A stretch of DNA of 64,000 nucleotides, from the NCBI GenBank assembly GCA_017557785.1, contig JAFYYA010000146.1, positions 1-64,000 of the forward strand, written 5' to 3'. Each line of letters begins with the position of its first letter. The stretch's first letter is position 1. This stretch comes from Salinivirgaceae bacterium (GTDB lineage Bacteria > Bacteroidota > Bacteroidia > Bacteroidales > SZUA-534). The translations under genes and the position numbers were made by a program. The notes under the pieces are model-generated. The model worked only from the letters and a program-made list of their open reading frames with translations. It was not told the DNA's origin and did no database searches. Shown here piece by piece: positions 45,798-56,171 of this stretch.

Positions 45798-48700
45798 ATG
45801 AATAAAAAATTTTCTCTCTGTTTAATTTGTCTGTCAATATTTTTTGGCTGGCAAAACACATTGCTCGCAACCGAAATCACGCTGGATTACAATCAGTTAC
45901 CTGCCGATACTATTTTTACTGATGCCGTTGGTACCGATGCTTTGGCCAATTGGGACAATGTAACCGATTGGATTACAGACGATTCATACATCAAACATAA
46001 TCTTGAAGGCGTTGGCGGAACCAGTTTTGCGACGGCACAAATCGGCGACAGCCTATTTTACAATGGCACAACCATTTGGCGGTTTACAATGAAATCGACG
46101 TTTGAGCCCACAACATCGAACCGATTCCATTATTGGCTGATGGCGTCGGACAGCAATCTAAATAACAAAAAGATAAAAGGTTACGCAGTGGGTGTCTGCA
46201 TTTCGGGAAGCGCGAAGAATCTGGCGATGTACCGCATCGACGCCAACGGAACCAAAACTCTGCTCTGCCAGACGCGCTACGTTTGGACAACGCAGTCGGA
46301 AGTTGGCGTGATTGTAACTCGCTCGCCCAAAGGCAGTTGGACGCTGAACTATGTTGTCAATCCAACCACGTCGCACGACACTGTTTGGGGCGACGATTTC
46401 ATCGATGACACATATAATAATCTGCCTTGCCACGGTTATTGTTTCGTTTTCACGAAAACGCGTGCAGGGATGTTCTGGTTCGGCAACACCACCATCACGC
46501 GCCAGATTGCGCCACCTGCTTTAGTTTCAGCGGTTTGCACCGATAATCACACCATCGGCGTTGAGTTTTCGTGCGCCATTGATGCCGCTTCGGCAACCGA
46601 CCGCGGCAACTATTCGATTGAAGGCGTGACAATCGACGAAGTTGTATTCAATCAAACTGAACCACAACGTGTTACGCTAAAAACAAGCACCATCGGCGAT
46701 GGCATTCACCAACTGACGGTTTCGGGTGTGAAGAACGCGAAAGGCGCGGCAATGGAACCGCAAAGCACGACGTTCAAATACACGGCACCAGCCGAACCTT
46801 ACGATTTGGTATTCAATGAGTTGATGTTCAATCCAACCGACTGGATGCTACCCAATGCCGACTATCTGGAAATCTACAACCGCAGCAATCGCAACATCGA
46901 ACTGAAAGGCTGGACGCTTAACATCAGCGACGCTGTTCGCAAACTTCCTGATTCGGTGATAAATAGCGGCGAATATCTGATTGTGACAACAGCCGCTGCC
47001 GCCGACACTTTCGCAACGTATGGCAAGACGGTGGGCGCCATCACATCATCGCACCTGACCAACACGGGGCGCACTTTGCAACTTGTTTCGCCCGAAGGCC
47101 GCATTATCGACAGCCTAACTTATTCATACGCTTCGATTTACGACGCCGAAAAGGCCAACGGCGGTTGGTCGTTCGAGCGCATCGACTATGATAATATGTG
47201 CAGCGGCTGGCGCAACTGGGCCTACTCAACCGACAAGCGCGGCGGCACACCAGGACAGCGTAACTCTGTGTATGCCAAAAACATAGACAAAACGCCCGTC
47301 AGAATCGAGAACCTTGTTCCGCTGACCGACAACCAGTTGCGGCTCGAGTTCTCGGAAACGCCCACAACGAAATCGTTGACAAACGCCGCCAATTATCTGT
47401 TGGACAACAAGTATAAAATTGGCTCTACAACATTCGAAAACAGTAAGTTAACGCTTGTTTACAATGCGCCATACAGCGCCGATGCACCGCACGAAATCCG
47501 CATTGCCAATCTTGCCGATGAATGCGGTAACATAATGAAAGACACTACGATACAATTCATTTACCATCCAGCCGCACTCTACGATTTGGTGATTAGCGAG
47601 ATTATGGCCACACCTGAACCATCGGCGGGACTGCCTGAAAATGAGTGGATTGAACTCTACAACCGTAGCCAGTTCGACATTCACGTGGTTGACTATAATA
47701 TCCGCATTGGCAACAAATTCTTCAACATTGACGATGGCTTGATTCCCGCCAAAAGTTACGCCATCCTGACCAAATCGGGCAACGAATCGGATTTTGCAAA
47801 ATATGGCAACGTGCTGAATGTTAGCAAAATGCCCGCACTGCCGCAATCGGGCAGCATCACCATTTGCAAGAACGGTGCCGACCCCATTTGCCAAACCAAT
47901 TACAAGCAGAGTTGGTTTGCCGACGACCTGAAGGCTGCGGGCGGCTACTCGCTTGAGCGAATCGATGTTGACAATGCCGACGAATCGGCGGCCAACTGGG
48001 CTCAAACCGAAAACTCGGCAGGCGGTACACCTTGCGCGCAAAATTCTATAAACCAAACGGTTGTCGATAACATTAAACCGCGACTTTTGCGCGCCGTGCC
48101 TGTTGATGAAAACACTCTGCAACTCTATTTCAGTGAGCCAGTTACAATCGATGGTCATCACGAAATGCTTAATATTGAGCCTGTTGGCTACAATTTCACA
48201 TACGCATACACTTCGGCTAAAGACTTGACTATGGTCATTACCATTCTTAATGATTTTCTGTCTGAAAATGAGACGTATACGCTGACCGTTGATTCCACTT
48301 TGACCGACATTGCAGGAAACCGAATGGCCGCGAACACCGCTCGGTTTGCCTTGCCGCGGAAAGCGGAAACTGGTGATTTGATAATCAGCGAGATATTGTT
48401 CAATCCATACCCCAACGGTGCCGATTTTGTGGAACTATACAATCGCTCTGACCACGCCGTGAATATTGCTGGACTTGTGCTGGCTACCCGCACCGATGGC
48501 AATCTGAAAAGTCCGAAAACCATAGATGGTTTTGGCTCTATTTTATTGCCGCATAGTTATATAGCCATTTCTACCGACATTGCCAACATTGCCGCAACAT
48601 ACCACTGCGGCGAGTTGTATCAGGTGGCGGCTCTGCCGTCGATGCCCGATGGCGAAGGCAACATTGTGCTAGCCGACACCGCTGGCAACATTTTCGACGA

Positions 48701-49202
48701 AGTGAACTACACAAGCAAAATGCATTTTGCGCTGCTCAAAGATTTGAATGGTGTCAGCCTTGAACGCATTGATAATGAGCAGCCTGCCGACAATACTGGC
48801 AACTGGCATTCGGCATCGGAACAAGTTGGTTGGGCCACACCTGGACTGCCGAACTCGGCCGCACGTCCCATCTCTACCGACAGCGAAGCGCTCGTGAGTC
48901 TCAACAACGAAGTCTTCTCGCCCGACAACGACGGCTTTGAAGACCAACTTGAAATCGCCTACAACACCGACGAAGCAGGCTACGTGGCCAATGTTACCAT
49001 TTTTAATGCTAAAGGCTTGAAAATGCGCACGTTGGCGAACAATCAACTGCTGGGCACAAGCGGTTTCTGGGCGTGGGATGGCCTTGACGACAACAATCGC
49101 CGCGTTCCAACGGGTATCTACGTGATTTACTGCGAGTTGTTCGATCTTGACGGCAAGGTGAAGAAAGAGAAAAAAGTTTGCGTTGTGGCCACAAAAATGT
49201 GA
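45798..49202 (+). CDS. Large secreted protein with lamin-tail domains
   Basis: 1134 residues with signal peptide (MNKKFSLCLICLSIFFGWQNTLLA). An N-terminal lectin-like region is followed by Ig-like bacterial units and three lamin-tail domains, each with the (I/L)(V/I)(F/S)E(L/I)(M/L)xxP signature: DLVFNELMFNPTD, DLVISEIMATPEP and DLIISEILFNPYP. The C-terminus (FSPDNDGFEDQLEIAYNT, GFWAWDGLDDNNRRVPTGIY) is a gliding-motility/FlgD-type domain linked to type IX secretion. It is predicted to be surface-located; the substrate is unknown. Confidence 0.87.
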   Translation: MNKKFSLCLICLSIFFGWQNTLLATEITLDYNQLPADTIFTDAVGTDALANWDNVTDWITDDSYIKHNLEGVGGTSFATAQIGDSLFYNGTTIWRFTMKSTFEPTTSNRFHYWLMASDSNLNNKKIKGYAVGVCISGSAKNLAMYRIDANGTKTLLCQTRYVWTTQSEVGVIVTRSPKGSWTLNYVVNPTTSHDTVWGDDFIDDTYNNLPCHGYCFVFTKTRAGMFWFGNTTITRQIAPPALVSAVCTDNHTIGVEFSCAIDAASATDRGNYSIEGVTIDEVVFNQTEPQRVTLKTSTIGDGIHQLTVSGVKNAKGAAMEPQSTTFKYTAPAEPYDLVFNELMFNPTDWMLPNADYLEIYNRSNRNIELKGWTLNISDAVRKLPDSVINSGEYLIVTTAAAADTFATYGKTVGAITSSHLTNTGRTLQLVSPEGRIIDSLTYSYASIYDAEKANGGWSFERIDYDNMCSGWRNWAYSTDKRGGTPGQRNSVYAKNIDKTPVRIENLVPLTDNQLRLEFSETPTTKSLTNAANYLLDNKYKIGSTTFENSKLTLVYNAPYSADAPHEIRIANLADECGNIMKDTTIQFIYHPAALYDLVISEIMATPEPSAGLPENEWIELYNRSQFDIHVVDYNIRIGNKFFNIDDGLIPAKSYAILTKSGNESDFAKYGNVLNVSKMPALPQSGSITICKNGADPICQTNYKQSWFADDLKAAGGYSLERIDVDNADESAANWAQTENSAGGTPCAQNSINQTVVDNIKPRLLRAVPVDENTLQLYFSEPVTIDGHHEMLNIEPVGYNFTYAYTSAKDLTMVITILNDFLSENETYTLTVDSTLTDIAGNRMAANTARFALPRKAETGDLIISEILFNPYPNGADFVELYNRSDHAVNIAGLVLATRTDGNLKSPKTIDGFGSILLPHSYIAISTDIANIAATYHCGELYQVAALPSMPDGEGNIVLADTAGNIFDEVNYTSKMHFALLKDLNGVSLERIDNEQPADNTGNWHSASEQVGWATPGLPNSAARPISTDSEALVSLNNEVFSPDNDGFEDQLEIAYNTDEAGYVANVTIFNAKGLKMRTLANNQLLGTSGFWAWDGLDDNNRRVPTGIYVIYCELFDLDGKVKKEKKVCVVATKM

Positions 49203-49231
49203 TTTTTGCGCAACCCAAAAAGGCGAATCCG

Positions 49232-50491
49232 ATGAACTCAAGCATAGTCAAAAACACTTCAAAACTACTGACAGCCAATATTATAGCGCAGGCTATCGGA
49301 ATTTTGGTTTATCCTATTCTGACGCGCCTTTACACGCCCGACGATTTTGGCACTCTCAACATTTTTCTGACTATCGGCGGCATTGCCACGCTGTTCGCCA
49401 CTGCCGAATACCAAAACTCGATTATGCTGCCGAAAAGCGAGAAAAGCGGTGTGGCGTGCTTTCACGTTGGGTTTGTCATAACGCTGATTGTCAGCCTGAT
49501 ATTTGTGCTGTCGATTCCGTTTGCAAGTCAAATTTCCGCCTTGCTTAACGCACCTGATCTGGCTGCAAGTTATTGGATGCTACCAATTTACATTTTTGCC
49601 ATTTCACTCTGGACGCTGCTCAACTACTGGCACACGCGCAACGGGCGGTTCACTTCGGTAAGTGCTTATCAGATAACACAATGCACCACAGGCGCGGGAC
49701 TAAAATGGGGACTTGCAGGTTTCCTGCGCAATGGTCTGATTGTGGGTTCGGTTTTGGCGCCAATTATCGCACTTGCCACCAACGTTGCCGCCACTTTCCG
49801 CACCGCCATTTGTCCGCTGCTCACTTTCGACCGCGCCGAGTGCCGCCTGATGGCCCGCGAGTATGCCAATTTTCCGAAATACTCGCTGCCGCGGTCCATT
49901 GTGAATTATGTCAGCAGCAACCTGCCGATTCTGCTTCTCACACCATTTTTCAGCCTGACTGAAATCGGTTTTTACGGGATGGCTCTGACATTGGCATTTA
50001 CACCTATCAATTTGATTATAAGGTCAGTATTCCAGGTGTTTTTTCAAGATACTACGCAACGTGTGCAGCGCGGCGAGAGCATTCGCGGATTCTTCCGCAA
50101 ATTGGCAGTGAGAACCACGTTGATTGTCGCACCTGCGTTCGCAATTTTGTATTTCGTTCTGCCACAACTAACTGCGTGGCTTTTGGGCGATGGTTGGCAG
50201 ACAACTGGCACTTACATTCGGGCAATGCTTCCGTGGATTTTTATGACCACACTTGTTGGCCCAATTTGCTATCTGTCAGATATTTTCAAGAAACAAAAAG
50301 CGGGATTCCTGTTCGAGTTGCTGACCTTTGTACTGCGAATAATCGGACTTGCTGTCGGCATTTTGTGCGGCGATTTTCTGATTGCCGTAATTGGTTATAG
50401 CACAGGCGGTTTTGTGGCAATTTTAGCACAGTTTGTTTGGTATTGGGGACTGATTGGGAAGTATGAAAACGGATTGGCTGCTAAAGAATGA
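49232..50491 (+). CDS. Polysaccharide flippase (Wzx/MATE-like, MOP superfamily)
   Basis: 419 residues with about twelve transmembrane helices. It starts MNSSIVKNTSKLLTANIIAQ with the family stretch AIGILVYPILTRLYTPDDFG, and carries NYVSSNLPILLLTPFFSLTEIGFYGMAL. It would flip lipid-linked oligosaccharide repeat units for O-antigen, capsule or exopolysaccharide. The ATG at 49232 is chosen because it fits the family start; the frame upstream overlaps the previous gene. A glycosyltransferase gene follows convergently. Confidence 0.92.
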   Translation: MNSSIVKNTSKLLTANIIAQAIGILVYPILTRLYTPDDFGTLNIFLTIGGIATLFATAEYQNSIMLPKSEKSGVACFHVGFVITLIVSLIFVLSIPFASQISALLNAPDLAASYWMLPIYIFAISLWTLLNYWHTRNGRFTSVSAYQITQCTTGAGLKWGLAGFLRNGLIVGSVLAPIIALATNVAATFRTAICPLLTFDRAECRLMAREYANFPKYSLPRSIVNYVSSNLPILLLTPFFSLTEIGFYGMALTLAFTPINLIIRSVFQVFFQDTTQRVQRGESIRGFFRKLAVRTTLIVAPAFAILYFVLPQLTAWLLGDGWQTTGTYIRAMLPWIFMTTLVGPICYLSDIFKKQKAGFLFELLTFVLRIIGLAVGILCGDFLIAVIGYSTGGFVAILAQFVWYWGLIGKYENGLAAKE

Positions 50492-50502
50492 CAAATATAG
50501 GT

Positions 50503-51657
50503 TCAGCCATTTTTAAGTGTTTGACAATAAATGTCGTTCAATCGTTTTCCTACGCTGTTATATGTGTAACGCTGCGCCGTTTGGCGGATTTTTACGGCAT
50601 CGAATTGTGCGTGATTATCAATCATCCACGACATTTTTGCGCACAAATCATTTTCATCTTCCATAGCCACCAAAATGCCGTTACTGTCTGTCATACAATC
50701 GGGTATGATGCCAACCGAAGTGCTGATGACAGGCGTGCCAGTAGCCCAACTCTCGCAGAAAGTTATACCAGCCGTTTCGTACCGAGAGAACATCACAAGT
50801 GCGTCACTTTCAGCAAAATACCGGCACACTTTCGCTGGCGTCTGTTCACCGACAAAGCGTACAACGTTGTCGGGTAGTTCCAATTCTTTGGCATATTGAA
50901 CAACATCTTGCCAATCCTGCCCTGTGCCGATAAGAACCAACTCAAAATCAGCGCGTTGTTGCAATAATTGTTTTGTGGCGTTCAATATTCCTTTGACATT
51001 TTTATGTGGTTCTTCGAAACACGAAATATGAAGGAATCTGAATCGATGTTCCGTATTGGATTTTTGTGCTTCATAAAAGAAGTCATCTACAACATTATCA
51101 ATAATTTGAAAATTGCCATTATTTAACCCGCAATTTTGCATTGCCGTGCGTAGCATATTGCTAACAGCCAAAACGCACGATGCATTTTTAACGCATATGC
51201 GTGTCATTATTTTTCGTGCAATTCCTTTATAATTAAAGTTTTGTGGCAGATATCTTGTCCAATGTTCAACTATTATATATGGTATGCTGAACATCCGTTT
51301 GAGCCAATATGCCAAAACGCCGCTGCGAGTGAGTACGTTGGCCTGAACCACATCGGGCAAACCAAAATTCTTCTGCACAACAGCAAATCCGCGCCAGAAA
51401 GCCCTAACATAGCCGACAGCCTTTGTCAGCGGCCGCAAAACGGGTTTGTTTGTAAACGGATAATAGACGTAAACTTCTCGTACACTGTTTGTTGTCTGTT
51501 CAACAATGTCGAATTGCTTAACATTCTCATCGGCTAACAAATAAAGCACGCAAACATCAGCAAAACGCGAAACCGCTTCGGCGTGCTTGCGTACGAACAA
51601 TCCCCACATCGCATCATAACGATGTGGATACCAGGCCGATAAGAACAAAACCTTCAT
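50503..51657 (-). CDS. Glycosyltransferase family 4
   Basis: 384 residues in two Rossmann halves (GT-B). N-terminal MKVLFLSAWYPHRYDAMWGL; the C-terminal half contains FELVLIGTGQDWQD and SDALVMFSRYETAGITFCES with the E-x7-E retaining-transferase signature, then GTPVISTSVGIIPDC. It would add a sugar to a lipid-linked glycan and fits with the neighbouring flippase, although it is on the opposite strand. The donor sugar cannot be read. Confidence 0.92.
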   Translation of the reverse strand: MKVLFLSAWYPHRYDAMWGLFVRKHAEAVSRFADVCVLYLLADENVKQFDIVEQTTNSVREVYVYYPFTNKPVLRPLTKAVGYVRAFWRGFAVVQKNFGLPDVVQANVLTRSGVLAYWLKRMFSIPYIIVEHWTRYLPQNFNYKGIARKIMTRICVKNASCVLAVSNMLRTAMQNCGLNNGNFQIIDNVVDDFFYEAQKSNTEHRFRFLHISCFEEPHKNVKGILNATKQLLQQRADFELVLIGTGQDWQDVVQYAKELELPDNVVRFVGEQTPAKVCRYFAESDALVMFSRYETAGITFCESWATGTPVISTSVGIIPDCMTDSNGILVAMEDENDLCAKMSWMIDNHAQFDAVKIRQTAQRYTYNSVGKRLNDIYCQTLKNG

Positions 51658-51702
51658 TAGAGTTCCCGATTCATGCTACAAGGTATGCAAAATTGTTTTG
51701 CA

Positions 51703-53010
51703 TCACTTCTCGCGGAAATAAATCTGCACAGGAACACCTTGTAATTCAAAGTTTTCGCGCATTTTATTCTCAAGGTAGCGGCGGTACGGGTCGCGGATGT
51801 ACTGCGGCAGATTGCAGAAGAATGCAAACTGTGGCGATGGCGTTGGCAACTGCGTTACATACTTGATTCTTATGTATTTACCCTTTACTGTCGGCGGCGG
51901 ATAGTTGTCGATGGCGGCCAGCATCACCTCGTTCAGTTTTGCTGTCGAGATTTTTTGCTTGCGGTTTTTGTAAACCTGCATTGCGGTCTCAACTGCCTTA
52001 AACACGCGCTGTTTGGTCAGCGCCGAGATGAACAGCACCGGAACATCGTTGAACGGCGCTAGTTTAGCCTTAATGGCGGCCTCGTATTCTTCCATCGTGT
52101 TCTTTTCCTTTTCAATCAAATCCCACTTATTTATCAGAATAACAACACCTTTGCGGTTTTTGACAATCAGGCTGAAGATGTTCAAATCCTGCGATTCGAG
52201 CCCCAGCGTGGCATCCACAATCAGGAAGCATACATCAGATTCCTCGATGGTGCGGATTGCGCGCATAACTGAATAAAACTCAAGGTTTTCCTCAACTTTG
52301 TTCTTTTTGCGCAGACCTGCCGTATCGATAATGTTGAACTCGAAGCCGAACTTGTTGTAAACGGTGTTGATAGAGTCGCGGGTGGTGCCGGCAATGTCGG
52401 TCACAATGTTGCGGTCTTGCTCGAGCAGCGCATTGATGAATGACGATTTCCCAGCGTTTGGGCGGCCTACAACGGCAACGTTGGGCAGGTCGCGAACCTC
52501 GTCGGCGGGTTTGTTGCGGTCGAATTTGGCCACAAGGGCGTCCATCAGGTCGCCAGTGCCGGAACCGTTTATTGCCGAGATAGCATAGATTTCGCCCAAT
52601 CCCAACGAGTAGAATTCGCCTGTAAGATATTGTCTGTCGATATTGTCCACTTTGTTGACGGCCACCACAACCGGCTTGCGCGATTTGCGCAGAAGTTCAG
52701 CCACATCATCGTCAAGGTCAGTCACACCGCCAGTTACATCGGTTAGGAAGAGAATCACATCTGCTTCATCGACAGCCAGTTTCACTTGCTTGCGAATTTC
52801 GCCTTCAAAAATGTCGTCGCTGTTTGTGACATACCCGCCAGTGTCGATGACCGAGAACTCAAGTCCGCCCCACTCGCACTTGCCGTAGTGGCGGTCGCGG
52901 GTTACGCCGGCTGTGGCGTCGGTTATGGCCTGACGGCTCTCGACCATTCGGTTGAAAAGTGTTGATTTGCCGACATTCGGTCGTCCAACTATTGCTACTA
53001 TATTGCTCAT
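51703..53010 (-). CDS. der: Ribosome assembly GTPase Der (EngA)
   Basis: 435 residues with two tandem GTPase domains and a KH-like C-terminal domain. G1 motifs are GRPNVGKST near the start and GRPNAGKSS in the second half; G3 is DTGG and DTAGLRKK; G4 is NKVDN and NKWD. The C-terminal [24 protein letters not shown] is typical. It acts in 50S maturation. era follows in the upstream direction, with a 37-base gap, and the two may be cotranscribed. Confidence 0.97.
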   Translation of the reverse strand: MSNIVAIVGRPNVGKSTLFNRMVESRQAITDATAGVTRDRHYGKCEWGGLEFSVIDTGGYVTNSDDIFEGEIRKQVKLAVDEADVILFLTDVTGGVTDLDDDVAELLRKSRKPVVVAVNKVDNIDRQYLTGEFYSLGLGEIYAISAINGSGTGDLMDALVAKFDRNKPADEVRDLPNVAVVGRPNAGKSSFINALLEQDRNIVTDIAGTTRDSINTVYNKFGFEFNIIDTAGLRKKNKVEENLEFYSVMRAIRTIEESDVCFLIVDATLGLESQDLNIFSLIVKNRKGVVILINKWDLIEKEKNTMEEYEAAIKAKLAPFNDVPVLFISALTKQRVFKAVETAMQVYKNRKQKISTAKLNEVMLAAIDNYPPPTVKGKYIRIKYVTQLPTPSPQFAFFCNLPQYIRDPYRRYLENKMRENFELQGVPVQIYFREK

Positions 53011-53047
53011 ATCTAATTATTTACTTTAATTATCAAATTTCAATTTC

Positions 53048-53932
53048 TCAATCTTGCTCGTAGCCGAAAAATTTCAGATTTTGGTCTTTGTCGCGCCAGT
53101 CTTTCTGCACTTTCACCTGCAATTCAAGAAAAACCTTAGTGCCGACAAACTGCTCAATATCCTTACGTGCCTCTGTACCAACTTTTTTCAACGCCGCGCC
53201 TTGATGACCGATGATGATACCCTTGTGCTGCTCACGCGATACGTAAATGATAGCCCTGATGCGTGTAAGTTCTTGACTTTCTTTAAATTCGTCTACAAGG
53301 ACTTCGCAAGAGTAGGGGACTTCTTTTTTGTAGTTCAGGAAAATCTTTTCGCGGATAATCTCTTGAACGAAAAAGCGTTGAGTGCGGTCGGTGAGTTCGT
53401 CTTTGTCGAAATAAGGCGGATTTTCGGGCAGCAGTTCCTTAATCTTTTCGAAAACCTCGGCCGTGTTGAACTTGTGCAGTGCCGAAACGGGATAAATGTA
53501 AGCGTTTGGCAGCACCTCGCGCCACATCTGAATCTTCGCCTCGAGTTCGGCTTGGTTGCTTAAATCTATCTTATTGATAAGCAGAATAATAGGAATGTTC
53601 TTTTTGCGAACCTTCTCAAGATACTCGCCGTTCTTGTCGAACGTTTCTACCATATCTGTCACATACACAATAATATCGGCATCGACAAGCGCCGTGTCAA
53701 CAAACTTGAGCATCGCTTCCTGCAACTTGTAGTGCGGCTTCAGAATGCCCGGCGTATCAGAGTAAACCATCTGAAAATCATCGCCATTAACGATGCCCAT
53801 TATGCGGTGGCGCGTGGTCTGCGCCTTATTGGTGATAATGGACAGGCGCTCGCCCACAAAGGCGTTCATCAGTGTTGATTTGCCCACGTTCGGGTTGCCG
53901 ATAATGTTCACAAAACCTGCTTTATGTGCCAT
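53048..53932 (-). CDS. era: GTPase Era
   Basis: 294 residues from the ATG at 53932 (MAHKAGFVNIIGNPNVGKST); the longer frame reaching 54025 lacks Era features and would cover the -7 TATCTTTG at 53958-53951. G1 GNPNVGKST, G3 DTPGI, G4 NKID, and a C-terminal KH domain (GIIIGHQGAALKKVGTEARKDIEQF) that binds 16S rRNA. It acts in 30S maturation. Confidence 0.96.
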   Translation of the reverse strand: MAHKAGFVNIIGNPNVGKSTLMNAFVGERLSIITNKAQTTRHRIMGIVNGDDFQMVYSDTPGILKPHYKLQEAMLKFVDTALVDADIIVYVTDMVETFDKNGEYLEKVRKKNIPIILLINKIDLSNQAELEAKIQMWREVLPNAYIYPVSALHKFNTAEVFEKIKELLPENPPYFDKDELTDRTQRFFVQEIIREKIFLNYKKEVPYSCEVLVDEFKESQELTRIRAIIYVSREQHKGIIIGHQGAALKKVGTEARKDIEQFVGTKVFLELQVKVQKDWRDKDQNLKFFGYEQD

Positions 53933-54050
53933 TTTCTGTAGAATTTGCGGCAAAGATAGAAAATCGATTAGATTTAAAATGTTGTAGTTATTCGATATAA
54001 AGTGCGGAAAACCAAATTTGTGCAAAAAACACAGTAGAGATAACAGCTTG

Positions 54051-55022
54051 TTATTCTGCAGTTTTTGCGATTTCCTTCACCTTCTGTCGTGCAATCTTTC
54101 CATTTTCGGTCAGTGGAATGGTGGCAACATTGATGATGTGTTTTGGCTGCCAATATTTCGGTAGTTGGCTAATGGCTTGATTTAGAGTTGAATTGCTGAC
54201 GGCGCTGGCATTCAGCAGAACAACCGCTTCGCCGAATTTTTCATCGGTGCAACTGCTAACGGCCACGTTGTCAATGCCTAAATCGTTCAGCCGTCGTTCC
54301 ACTTCTTCAATCTGGATTTTCACGCCGCCGCTGTTTATCACATTGTCGGCGCGGCCAAGAATTTTGAAATTGCCGTTGCCGTCAATTTCTGCTATGTCAT
54401 TGGTTGTCAGTACTATATCTGACAGGTGCGGTGCGCAGATGGTCAGGCATTGGTTTTCGGTCAGTCCGATTGTTACGCCAGCCAAAGGTGTGTACCAATC
54501 GGTTGTTTCGGGGCCGCTGATTCGCCGCAAGGCAATGTGCGACAGCGTTTCAGTCATTCCGTAGGTTGACCATACGGCATTCGGAAACGAGCGTAACTCT
54601 TCTTGCATTTTCTTGTCGATGGCGCCACCGCCAATAATCAAATGTTTTATTTTCATTAGTTTTTGTCGCTCATCGGGGACTTGCAGCGAGTTGTAAACCT
54701 GCAACGGAACCATTGCCGCAAAATCAATTTCTTCAGCAATCTCGGCAAGCGGATGTCCCGACGGTGCAACTTCAACCAGCCGCATATTTCGTTCTATTGC
54801 CCTGACAACCATCATCTTGGCGCCAATATAATCGAGCGACATGCACAACAGCGCCGAGTCGCCTGCCTTCAGATTCAGAAAATCGCAGGTCATGCGCGCG
54901 CTGGCAAGCATCTGTCGTTTCTCGACAAGCAATGTTTTGGGCGTGCCAGTTGAGCCCGATGTGCGCACGGCAACAGTGTCGGCAGTGTTATTCCATTCCT
55001 TTAAAAAATCGGATAATGTCAT
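54051..55022 (-). CDS. menE: o-Succinylbenzoate--CoA ligase
   Basis: 323-residue AMP-forming ligase of the menaquinone pathway. P-loop-like TSGSTGTPKTLLV at about 22-34, YGMTETLSHIAL, the hinge region GRADNVINSGGVKIQIEEVE and the C-terminal catalytic lysine in LTENGKIARQKV. It is shorter than typical MenE (about 450-490) because the N-terminal region is reduced, as seen in other Bacteroidota. Last gene of the men cluster, separated from menC by a 96-base low-complexity gap. Confidence 0.88.
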   Translation of the reverse strand: MTLSDFLKEWNNTADTVAVRTSGSTGTPKTLLVEKRQMLASARMTCDFLNLKAGDSALLCMSLDYIGAKMMVVRAIERNMRLVEVAPSGHPLAEIAEEIDFAAMVPLQVYNSLQVPDERQKLMKIKHLIIGGGAIDKKMQEELRSFPNAVWSTYGMTETLSHIALRRISGPETTDWYTPLAGVTIGLTENQCLTICAPHLSDIVLTTNDIAEIDGNGNFKILGRADNVINSGGVKIQIEEVERRLNDLGIDNVAVSSCTDEKFGEAVVLLNASAVSNSTLNQAISQLPKYWQPKHIINVATIPLTENGKIARQKVKEIAKTAE

Positions 55023-55118
55023 TGATTATTAACTGATTGACTAATTGATTAACTGAATCGGCATCGGATACAGATTTCAGCCTTAACTTCTAAATCCTAA
55101 CCCATATTTTCCAACTCT
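55023..55118. repeat. Low-complexity spacer between menC and menE
   Basis: ATTGATTATTAACTGATTGA-type steps followed by AACTCTCTAACTCTCTAATT; microsatellite-like and without coding capacity. Confidence 0.6.
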
Positions 55119-56171
55119 CTAACTCTCTAATTCTCTAACATCTAACTCTCTCATTTCCTTTTCCACGCATCCTTTCAGCCACAGTTTCTCGCCGACAACT
55201 TGCAGCGGCAAATCGATGTTGTTGGTGTAGAGCGCGCCCGTGCCAAGCCCTTGCGGAATGCCGACGCCGAGTGTCGCAGCCCACATCGCAATGTAGAGCA
55301 ACCCGATGTTTGATTCCAGCGCCGATGTTGCCCAAAAGCCGATGCCGCGCTCGCGGGCTAGCCGAATCCACTCGTTGCAGCCGCTCAATCCGCCGTGCAG
55401 CGACGGCTTCAGAATGATATATTGCGGCCGTATCTCGTCTAATAGATTGATTTTCTGGTTGGTTTCGTTCACGCCGATAAGTTCTTCGTCGAGCGCAATG
55501 GGAATGGGCGTGTTGCGGCACAGGTCGGCCATCGCGCGCCATTGCCTTGCCATTATCGGTTGCTCAATCGAGTGAATGCCGAATTTCGACAGCCGCTCAA
55601 GTTTCCGCAGCGCGTCCGCTGGCTTGAAACCGCCGTTTGCGTCCACGCGGATTGTGATTACATCGGCAGGGAAGCGGTTGCGGATTTTCTCAATCAGAGC
55701 CACTTCTTTCTCAAAATCGATGGCGCCGATTTTTATTTTGATGCACGAAAAGCCAAGCCGCAGTTTCTCTTCAATGCGGGCGCTCATCTCTTCAAAACTG
55801 CCCATCCACACAAGTCCGTTGATTGGAATGCCTTCCGTGCCCAAGGCGAACGGTGTTTTCCAATCGACGTTATTAAACTGATTATAACCAATTTGTGCGC
55901 ATTCAAGCCCGAACAGAATCGACGGGTAGTTGCGCAGCCGCTCATAATCGATTGTTCCGTTGAAATTTTTGCAGACATCGTGCAGAACTGATTCAAAATC
56001 AGGCACATCGTCGCAACTTAACTTAGGTAGCGGTGCCACTTCGCCCCATCCCGCGCGTCCGTTGTTGTCGTGCATCTTCAGATACCAGACCTTGTGCTCG
56101 GTGTAAACGCCCCGCGACGTACCCGCAGGTTGCTTAAAATGAAGCGTATATGGAATAATGTCGATTGGCAT
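55119..56171 (-). CDS. menC: o-Succinylbenzoate synthase
   Basis: 350 residues, enolase superfamily (OSBS). Lysine pair motif CIKIKIGAIDFEKE near 163-176, metal ligands in VRVDANGGF, SIEQPIM and IALDEELIG, then GFWATSALESNIGLLYIAMW. It dehydrates SHCHC to o-succinylbenzoate. It begins at the base right after the menB stop. Confidence 0.92.
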   Translation of the reverse strand: MPIDIIPYTLHFKQPAGTSRGVYTEHKVWYLKMHDNNGRAGWGEVAPLPKLSCDDVPDFESVLHDVCKNFNGTIDYERLRNYPSILFGLECAQIGYNQFNNVDWKTPFALGTEGIPINGLVWMGSFEEMSARIEEKLRLGFSCIKIKIGAIDFEKEVALIEKIRNRFPADVITIRVDANGGFKPADALRKLERLSKFGIHSIEQPIMARQWRAMADLCRNTPIPIALDEELIGVNETNQKINLLDEIRPQYIILKPSLHGGLSGCNEWIRLARERGIGFWATSALESNIGLLYIAMWAATLGVGIPQGLGTGALYTNNIDLPLQVVGEKLWLKGCVEKEMRELDVRELES